Shown: positions 56,735 through 64,000 of the stretch, in pieces
How positions within the stretch are numbered: position 1 is the stretch's first letter
Layout: every line of letters begins with the position of its first letter
Assembly: GCF_024139115.2 (NCBI RefSeq)
Contig: NC_085140.1
Location: 459,699,506-459,763,505 of the forward strand
Origin: Armigeres subalbatus
Taxonomy: Eukaryota > Arthropoda > Insecta > Diptera > Culicidae
Direction: 5' to 3'
Length of the DNA stretch: 64,000 nt
Program-made: the position numbers and the translations under genes
The notes under the pieces: model-generated
What the model was told of the DNA's origin: nothing
Seen by the model: the letters and a program-made list of their open reading frames with translations, nothing else
Database searches by the model: none

Positions 56735-57038
56735 TCATTTACCTATTTGGCTTACATCTCCCATTGAATCAACGATTTGACGCCACAATGCACGGTTTGA
56801 GGCCGGACCTCTCCATCTTGGATTGCGTCCCACGCTCGTCAAAGCGTTCTGTACCTGATCAGCCCACCTCGCTCGTTGCGCTCCACGCCTTCTTGTTCCT
56901 GCCGGATCGAAGTGAACATTATCTTTGCAGGGTTGCTGTCCAACATTCTTGCAACATGCTCTGCCCATCATATCCTTCCGGCTTTAGCTACCTTCTGGGT
57001 AATTGGTTAGCCGTAGAGCTGGGCGAGCTAGTGGTTTA
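56735..57038 (-). pseudogene. Family B LINE, 3'-end fragment
   Basis: Reverse complement of the end of the element at 57.6-60.9 kb: GCCCAGCTCTACGGC, CCAGAAGGTAGCTAAAGCCGG, then the frame GTRRRGAQRARWADQVQNAL and SNRALWRQIVDSM, then a TAAATGAAAATGAA tail at about 56735. It is 5'-truncated at 57038 beside the CATGA-rich element. Confidence 0.85.
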
Positions 57039-57049
57039 TCCTGATGTAG

Positions 57050-57453
57050 TACACGGGTAAAAATCCGTTCCCAGAAATGAGAAAATAATTCATGATTCCA
57101 TGAATCTGTCGTATTTTCATGCTATGAAAATACACCATGAATATAAATCATGATTTCATGATTTATTTTCGCGTAACGCAGATCGACAAAATAAAAAAAA
57201 GTTCAATAGGGGATTCTATCTCGAGTACACTGAGCGAGAGTCCGACGTGCTACCTCTTCGCCGTTCTTACTTCTTGGGAATGGAGTGTTCGAAGTATAAC
57301 CGGTTATGCATACTGTCGACTGATGAGGATTGCCTAGTACCATGAATAATGTTCCTGAAATCATGATTTATAATCATGGTTTCATGAACTGACCTGATTC
57401 ATGATTTCATGATTTTTTATTCATGCCTGTGGGTATGCATTTGTTTCCGTGTA
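57050..57453. mobile_element. Foldback element rich in TCATGATTTCATGA motifs
   Basis: TACACGGGTAAAAATCCG at the left and TTTCCGTGTA at the right form short inverted ends. Both subterminal regions are made of repeated CATGATTTCATGA and TTCATGA words, themselves palindromic (57090-57165 and 57340-57425), around a unique GC-richer core. It has no coding capacity. Confidence 0.6.
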
Positions 57454-57845
57454 CATACATATATCCCGTGATTTCGATAATCTTGAATGTCGATGTTATC
57501 AGAAACGTTGTTCATAGGACCAAGGGCAGGGGCAATGGAGATATGTATGTTATGGCTTTCAGTAGAATCATGTAGCGGGTACTGAATTTTAGTTCCACTA
57601 AAAGAGCAACCTTAGGGAAGATCGGGTAACCAACCCCGGTGGGAACTATGGTCGTATGCTGACAGGGAAGGGGGGGTTTGCTCCTCTCCGGAGGTGCAAA
57701 TCTTATTGAGCGTCTGTTCTCCATGTCAGGATCGGCTCACAACAGCGTCTATTCTCCATGTTAGGGGCGGCTGATCATCGTCCGAGTGCCAGCGAGGGAC
57801 TCTAAGTGAAACTGTACACCATGGTCCTCCGGAAATTTAGGGGGT

Positions 57846-58948
57846 TTGGTGTCAGGCCCTGCAAGCCAGCCAAAAGAAACTCACGCAACGAACAATCAAC
57901 AAGAGAGTACGGACCGGAATCATCCTCGAAGACCACTGCGACGAAAAGGGACTAGCGATTGGAAACTCGGTTCGTGGAACTGCAAATCTCTCAACTTCAT
58001 CGGGGAGCACGCATACTCGCCGATGTGCTCAAGGGCCGTGGATTCGGCATCGTAGCGTTGCAGGAGGTTTGTTGGAAGGGATCAATGGTGCGAACGTTTA
58101 GAGGTAATCATACCATCTACCAGAGCTGCGGCAACACACACGAGCTGGGAACAGCTTTCATAGTGATGGGCGCCATGCAAAGGCGCGTAATCGGGTGGTG
58201 GCCGATCAATGAAAGAATGTGCAGGTTGAGGATCAAAGGCCGGTTCTTCAACTTCAGCATAATCAACGTCCATAGCCCACACTCCAGAAGCACTGGTGAT
58301 GAAAAGGACGCATTCTACGCGCAGCTGGAACGTGAGCACGACAGCTGCCCAAGCCACGACGTCAAAATCATCATAGGAGATTTGAACGCTCAGGTTGGCC
58401 AAGAGGAGGAGTTTAGACCGACTATTGGAAAGTTCAGCGCTCACCGGCTGACGAACGACAACGGCCTACGACTAATTGATTTCGCCGCCTCCAAGAATAT
58501 GGCCATTCGCAGAACCTACTTCCAACACAGCCTCCCGTATCGGTACACCTGGAGATCACCACTGCAGACAGAATCACAAATCGACCACGTTCTTATTGAT
58601 GGACGGCACTTCTCCGACATTATCGACGTCAGAACTTATCGTGGCGTCAACATCGTCTCTGACCACTATCTGGTGATGGTTAAACTGCGCCCAAAACTAT
58701 CCGTCATCAACAATGTTCGGTACCGACGACCGCCGCGGTACGACCTAGAGCGACTGAAGCAACCTGATGTCGCCACTGCATACGCGCAGCATCTCGAGGC
58801 AGCGTTGCCGGAAGAGGGTGAGCTCGATGGGGCCCCTCTTGAGGACTGCTGGAATACAGTCAAAGCAGCCATTAACGACGCATCGGAGAACAACGTCGGG
58901 TATATGGGTCGAAGTCGATGGAACGATTGGTTCGACGAAGAGCGCTGA
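57846..58948 (+). pseudogene. Family B LINE: endonuclease domain
   Basis: A first frame (57846 to about 58003) ends in DWKLGSWNCKSLNFIG. After a 1-2 nt shift the second frame reads ARILADVLKGRGFGIVALQEVCW (metal-binding E), then SIINVHSPH, IIIGDLNAQVG (catalytic D/N), SQIDHVLI, and VSDHYLVM (catalytic D/H). All catalytic positions look intact. The domain ends at an in-frame TGA (58946), after which the same frame goes on as QILEEKDAARAAAL. The extra bases near 58003 and the TGA are the only breaks. Confidence 0.85.
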
Positions 58949-60904
58949 CAGATTCTGGAGGAGAAGGACGCAGCGCGGGCGGCCGCGCTGCAGCAAGGTA
59001 CCCGGCAGAGCGTGGAACGTTATAGGCGGAAGCGGGGACAGCAGACCCACCTTTTTCAGGAGAAGAAACATCTCCTGGAAGAAGCGGAGTGCAAGGAGAT
59101 GGAACAGCTGTGCCGTTCTCAAGATACACGCAAGTTCTATCAGAAGCTCAACGCATCCCGCAAAGGCTTCGTGCCGCGAGCCGAAATGTGCCGGGATAAG
59201 GATGGGAGCATCTTGACGGACGAACGTGTGGTGATCGAAAGGTGGAAGAAGCACTACGAGGAACATCTGAATGGCGCTGAGAGTACAGGCAGTGAAAGTC
59301 AAGGCAGCGGAGGAGATGACTACGTCAGTTCCGCGGACGATGGAAGCCAACCAGCCCCCACCTTGAGGGAAGTTAAGGATGCCATTCAACAGCTAAAGAC
59401 CAATAAAGCAGCTGGTAAGGATGGTATCGGAACTGAGCTCATCAAGATGGCCCCGGGAAAGCTGGCCACTTGCCTGCACAAACTGATAGTCAGAATCTGG
59501 AAAACCGAACAGCTACCGGAGGAGTGGAAGGAAGGGGTTATATGCCCCATCTACAAGAAAGGCGACAAACTGGAGTGTGAGAACTTTCGAGCGATCACCA
59601 TCCTTAATGCCGCCTACAAAGTGATATCCCAGATCATCTTCCGTCGTCTGTCACCATTAGTGAACGAGTTCGTGGGAAGTTATCAAGCCGGCTTCGTTGA
59701 CGGCCGCTCGACAACGGACCAGATCTTTACTGTACGGCAAATCCTTCAAAAATGCCGTGAATATCAGGTCCCAACGCACCATCTGTTCGTTGATTTCAAG
59801 GCGGCATACGACAGTATAGACCGCGCAGAGCTATGGAAAATTATGGACGAGAACAGCTTTCCTGGGAAGCTTACCAGACTGATCAAAGCAACGGTGGATG
59901 GTGTGCAAAACTGTGTGAAGATTTCGGGCGAACACTCCAGTTCGTTCGAATCACGCCGGGGACTAATACAAGGTGATGGACTTTCGTGCCTGTTGTTCAA
60001 CATTGCGCTAGAAGGTGTCATGCGGAGAGCCGGGTGTAACAGCCGGGGTACGATTTTCAATAGATCCAGTCAATTTATTTGCTTCGCGGATGACATGGAC
60101 ATTGTCGGCCGAACATTTGCAAAGGTGGCAGAACTGTACACCCGCCTGAAACGTGAAGCAACAAAAGTTGGACTGGTGGTGAATGCGTCAAAGACAAAGT
60201 ACATGCTTGTGGGCGGAACCGAGCGCGACAGGGTCCGCCTGGGAAGCAGTGTTACGATAGACGGGGATACTTTCGAGGTGGTCGAGGAATTCGTCTACCT
60301 CGGATCCTTGCTAACGGCTGACAACAACGTTAGTCGTGAAATACGAAGGCGTCGGGCCTGGAAGTGGAAGTGGAAGTCGGGCCTACTACGGGCCGCAGAA
60401 GAAACTGCGGTCGAAAAAGATTCGCCACCGCACCAAATGTGTCATGTACAAGACGCTTATAAGACCGGTTGTCCTCTACGGACATGAAACTTGGACAATG
60501 CTCGAGGAGGACTTGCAAGCACTCGGAGTATTCGAGAGACGGGTGCTTAAGACCATCTTTGGCGGTGTGCAAGAAGACGGTGTGTGGCGGCGAAGAATAA
60601 ACCATGAGCTCGCCCAACTCTACGGCGAACCCAGTATCCAGAAGGTAGCTTAAGCCGGAAGGGTACGATGGGCAGGACATGTTGCAAGAATGCCGGACAG
60701 CAACCCTGCAAAGATGGTGTTCGCTTCCGATCCGGCAGGTATGAGACTGCGTGGAGCGCAGCGAGCGAGATGGGCAGACCAGGTGCAAAACGACTTGGCG
60801 AGCGTGGGGCGTATCCGAGGATGGAGAGATGCAGCCTCGAACCGTGCATTGTGGCGTCAAATTGTTGATTCAGTGTTATCTGTTTAGATGTTAACTAAAT
60901 AAAT
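58949..60904 (+). pseudogene. Family B LINE: reverse transcriptase and C-terminal domain
   Basis: In frame with the endonuclease, a charged linker leads to QLKTNKAAGKDGI, VICPIYKKGDKLECENFRAI, GSYQAGFVDGRSTTDQIF, the catalytic HLFVDFKAAYDS, RRGLIQGDGLSCLLFN, and FADDMDIVG (FADD at 60083-60094). The thumb follows with SKTKYMLVGG and EEFVYLGSLLT. A frameshift at about 60340-60400 moves the C-terminal part (VMYKTLIRPVVLYGHETWTM, RRRINHELAQLYG) to another frame. A TAA at 60651 cuts it before GRVRWAGHVARMPDSNPAK and ALWRQIVDS. The RT core itself is complete and would be expected to be catalytically competent in sequence terms, but the ORF is broken. Confidence 0.85.
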
Positions 60905-60905
60905 G

Positions 60906-61224
60906 AAATGAATATGTTCTTGATCATCCTTCATCATCCTGATTCAAATGTGGAACATGCTCTTTGAAGTATAAATAAATGAATGTGTTCACAGCATATG
61001 ATCTTGGTTATCCGAGAAATCCCTGGAGTAAGGTCTTTCAGTCTACAAGCTTAACCAAAGATCAGTTTGTCCGATTTAAATATGATACATGGTTATTTTT
61101 GGCCTGAGGGCTTTCGCTACAGGATATTCTTGGATAATTACACTAGTCAACAGTCTTTCACTCCCTTCAACCATTTTCAGTGTACTTTAAAGAATTATCT
61201 TCGCTGAATTCAGTAATATATTCA
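60906..61224. other. AT-rich DNA, no recognised feature
   Basis: Nothing supported. Confidence 0.4.
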
Positions 61225-62050
61225 GATTTTTCCCAACACGTCCAGTTTTTGAGAAAAGCGGGATAAAAATTTACAAAACTACGTATTTTCATGGATATTT
61301 GGTTGCTCTGTTCTGTAAAGCTGGTTTTCGTTTTCTAACTTTGAGAATGAGGTTTGAATTATACAGAATGAATCTAACATGATTCAAGTAAGTTGTTTTA
61401 TTTGAGACGTTCATTTGTTGTGGGGAACGGAAATAAATTCACAGAAGTACGTGTTTTCAAGAAAATGCCGTTTCTCTGCTCTGCAAAGCTGAATTCCAGT
61501 TCCTGACTTTGAAAATAAAGTTTGCTTTTCATATAATGGGCCTTGCAAAATTCGTATGATTTGTTGGATTTTGTTTTGCACTTACATTTGTTGTGAATAA
61601 CGAAATTTAATTCACAAAAGTACATATTTTCATAAAAAAATTGGATTAGGTATAAAGTCTACAAAGCTCAATGACGGTATTCCACTTTGAGAATAAATTT
61701 GGTTTTATAGAATAGATCTTGCAGAATGCATATGGGTTGTTGAATTATATTTCGCACGTACATTTATTGTGAAAAACGGAAATAAATTCACAAAACTATG
61801 TATTGTCATAGAAATTTGGCTTGTCTGCTTGGCAAAGCTGTATGTCGGCTTTTCACTTTGCGAATGAAGTTTGCATTTCATAAAATGGGCCTTACAGAAT
61901 GTTTATGTGTTGTTCAATTTTATTTAGCACAACTTCGGTGTATTCTGCTAGGCCATTCCTATGGAATTCAAACCTTGTTCACAAAGTGAGATGGTGACAT
62001 ACAGCTTTGCAGAGCAGATAAAACAAATTTCTATGAAAATTCTTACTTTT
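61225..62050. repeat. Diverged ~172-bp tandem repeat, last unit inverted
   Basis: AATTCACAAAA.TA.GTATTTTCAT recurs at 61269, 61437, 61610 and 61786 (spacing 168, 173, 176). Each time it is followed by CTCTGC..AGCTG, then ACTTTGAGAATGAAGTTTG, CATAAAATGGGCCTTGCA and ACATTTGTTGTG. At 61975-62045 the pattern returns in reverse complement (TTCACAAAGTGAGATGGTGA, CATACAGCTTTGCAGAGCAG, AAATTTCTATGAAAAT). Divergence between units is considerable. The frames inside are chance. Confidence 0.7.
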
Positions 62051-63029
62051 TTTTTCAAAATCAATGAGTATGTATTTGCCATTTGGAAAATCTATTTTTT
62101 TAGCTTTATTTAAGTGTGGAAGATCAATTTTAACTGGAGCTAATTCACAAATCAAATTCATGTTTGGTTTGAAGAATTACTTGTCATAAGACGAGTTAAA
62201 AAAACAGATGCACTACGAAAGAAAATCAGGAATGGAAGATCATTGCTTCGAAGAATATAAGGCCGTCTTAGAATGTTAAACAAAGTGGAATAACGTCGTG
62301 GATATAGAAAAAAGCAATATGTACATTTTTTACGATTTGTGTAATTGATTATGGGAGAAAAACAATAAAATAAAAATCTATTAACGACTAATATCCTCGA
62401 CGGTGTATTGTTACACGGTAGAAATAAGAAATTGAAATTGAAAAGAAAGAACGACAGGTCATACGGAAGGTTGAAGATAAAGAGTGTGGGGGTATCAAGA
62501 CGGATTCAACGGGACGAAATCTTTGGAGGAACATCAGGAGTAGAAATTTTCGGAGGAACATCAGGAAAAGGTGAATTATACAAGGCGATATAAAAGAAGA
62601 TTTAACCAGGCGGAATAACACAATAACTCCGAGATAAAAGAACCATGAAGACTAAACTCCCACGATAGAAGACAAGTTATGAAGAGGATTAACCCAAGGC
62701 GAAATATCAAACGAGCAAAATTTTATCAATAACAACTAATTTGCATCACTCAACAAAAGATGCGAATGTCTCACAACAAAACTGAGCAGCGTGTACACGG
62801 CAATTCACCACAACTTACGTATCGACGGCGAATCAACTGAAAACTATTGGAGATCCACTATAATAGCTACACATTTTTGCTATAAGGCAAGCAGTAAATT
62901 CATGAACTACAACCAGAGGAAAGCAACATATACATTCGGAGATGGCACGTCAAATTATTACTAGTGAACGGTACGATCAAATTTTACGCACCCAGCAAAC
63001 GATAGACATCATATATCAAAAACTTCACC
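62051..63029. other. No gene; possible promoter and leader of the 63030 exon
   Basis: A TATAAAAG lies at 62589-62596, about 440 bp upstream of the ATG at 63030. GGAGGAACATCAGGA is duplicated at about 62525 and 62552. A TTGTCATAAGACGAGTT fragment of the MITE at 5364 lies at about 62181. The region 62690-63029 is stop-rich and A-rich, like a 5' leader. The promoter assignment is weak. Confidence 0.25.
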
Positions 63030-63191
63030 ATGGAGACCCAATATTACGTTACAAGTTCAAACAACCAAGCAAGAGACCAGGAGTATACCCTGCACTCGGA
63101 ATCTGAAACCGACCAAGTGATCTACACGAAATATTATGAAGAAGCGAGCATCAGCAAGCAGACGCTAGGCGAGTTGAGAAGGCATCATCAG
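63030..63191 (+). CDS. Candidate first coding exon, unknown protein
   Basis: ATG at 63030 sits in a strong context (TTCACCATGG). It opens 54 codons that end CATCATCAG|GTAAGA, a consensus 5' splice site at 63192, in phase 0. The peptide begins METQYYVTSSNNQARDQEYT and ends LGELRRHHQ. It is polar, with many E, Q, S, T and Y residues, no signal peptide and no membrane segment. The frame runs only 22 codons past the donor before a stop, consistent with an intron. The family is unknown. It could instead be the start of a retrotransposon gag, given the LTR-like segment 500 bp downstream. Confidence 0.4.
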
Positions 63192-63694
63192 GTAAGACAC
63201 TCTCGAGGAAGTATATGTGTAGAAGGATTAAGCGAAAATATTACAAAAAAGTTATAGCAAAATTAATTTGAGGAATCAGAAAATTTCACGAAAATAGTAT
63301 CAAGGAATTTCGAAGATATACTGCTTGAAAATTTGTATTTAATGATCAGAGGACAACTTTTGAATATTTCATGAATATGTTTGAACTATAGCTTCAGGAG
63401 AACCCCAAAGTTTTGAAATGAAACCATCAACTTTCCACTTGAAATGATAATTCACAATTTTAATTTCAAGCTCAGTGGGTTGGAAGAGATGTAGCGACCC
63501 TAAACGCCATGCAATAATCATCATTTTTCTTCCAATTTTAAAGTATGTCATATAAACGAAAAAAAGGAAAGATTGGACAGGTTGGAACCTGTCCATTTAT
63601 GTTTATCAAATAGCAACCGCTGTTGAAAATAAACAACGGATATTTAAGTATAAGCAAAACTTGGCGAATAAGCTGGCCTGGAAATAGTAGCTGA
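63192..63694. other. Probable intron
   Basis: AT-rich sequence after the splice donor, with no second exon recognised before the LTR-like segment. Confidence 0.3.
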
Positions 63695-63965
63695 CTCAAT
63701 TGTTAAATAATTGTTTATTTAGAGAGTACGAATGCTCTCGGACCAGAATGTCACATGAGAGTAAATGTAGGTAGCATGCAACATTCTGCAACATTATTGC
63801 AAATGAGAGAAAAATTGTAAACAATAGCCAGTAGTTATAAATAACGTTTTTGTAAATAAAGAAGAGAGTCGGATTTTGGACTTGGAGTTAGCAAGTCACA
63901 TCAGAATTGTTCAAGTGTTTTATTTTTCAAATTGTGATGACTGTTTTCCAGAAAACTAACCGCTC
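63695..63965 (+). mobile_element. LTR-like segment at window edge
   Basis: It starts TGTTAAATAATTG and holds AGAGAGTACGAATGCTCTCGG. TATAAATAACG (about 63836) lies some 15 bp before AATAAAGAAGAGAG (about 63857), a TATA-then-polyadenylation-signal spacing typical of short Copia-type LTRs. It ends near GAAAACTAACC. The second LTR and internal region, if any, are outside the window. It may be a solo LTR or not an LTR at all. Confidence 0.3.
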
Positions 63966-64000
63966 GAGCTTGCGCAACGCGATGAAATTGTTTGCTTTTG

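Larger units (their letters stand above)
57600..60905 (+). mobile_element. RTE-like LINE, family B, nearly complete
   Basis: It has a GC-rich leader (start uncertain, about 57600-57845) with AACAGCGTCTATTCTCCATG and GGTGTCAGGCCCTGCAAGCC. One original ORF carries endonuclease and RT, and a short 3' end CTAAATAAATGAAATGAATA closes it. Visible lesions are a frameshift near 58003, a TGA at 58946-58948, a frameshift in about 60340-60400, and a TAA at 60651-60653. All other domains are continuous. The fragment at 56735-57038 is a sibling. The C-terminal GRVRWAGHVARM..RGAQRARWADQ motif is shared with the 32.2-32.9 kb LINE. Confidence 0.85.

Overview
The window looks like intergenic and intronic DNA from a culicine mosquito, most probably Aedes (Stegomyia). 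I base this on three near-complete or truncated copies of a tRNA-related SINE that I recognise as Feilai (first described from Aedes aegypti), a dense and deeply nested load of non-LTR retrotransposons, MITEs and foldback elements, and spliceosomal-type exons in long AT-rich non-coding DNA. No prokaryotic operons, rRNA genes, CRISPR arrays or intact tRNA genes were seen. All identifications are by eye; no database was searched.

Layout. 0-5.6 kb: a decayed I/Jockey-type LINE on the minus strand, then a 3'-broken RTE-like LINE (family A) whose broken end carries a small inverted piece of itself next to a palindromic MITE. 5.9-10.9 kb: a full Feilai SINE, then mostly featureless DNA with one possible signal-peptide exon near 7.9 kb. 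10.9-25 kb: a nest of inverted-repeat elements (a 963-bp foldback, a foldback with a 9-bp target duplication, an 851-bp TA-flanked element, a 3.9-kb element with 15-bp TIRs and an 8-bp duplication, a 1150-bp pogo-like MITE) set in an older complex dispersed repeat (called repeat R here). It also holds a 20-unit array of a 95-bp satellite. 25-35 kb: mostly unrecognised AT-rich DNA, then a dead hAT transposase abutting LINE fragments, one of them interrupted by Feilai. 35.5-36.75 kb: the best host-gene feature, a 1185-nt internal coding exon on the minus strand with clean splice sites and a His/Ser/Pro-rich nuclear-regulator-like protein. 38.7-46.3 kb: a foldback with a nested MITE, then a Ty3/Gypsy-type retrotransposon corpse lying inside a family-A LINE. 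46.3-52 kb: more repeat R, a MITE, a Feilai inserted inside a tRNA-Ile-like SINE head, and two copies of an almost perfectly palindromic 133-bp MITE. 56.7-60.9 kb: a nearly complete second RTE-like LINE (family B) with only four visible lesions, plus a 3' fragment of the same family. 61.2-62 kb: a diverged ~172-bp tandem repeat whose last unit is inverted. 63-64 kb: a plausible first coding exon with a good start context and 5' splice site, and an LTR-like segment at the edge.

The transposon genes do not form a joint pathway; they are a layered record of insertions. The most informative structures are ones where insertion order, target duplications, empty-site paralogues or compensatory base changes can be read directly. 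One example is a tiny 3'-tail hairpin retroposon seen four times with covarying stems, twice between short direct repeats. Nothing here supports a new enzymatic or immune system.
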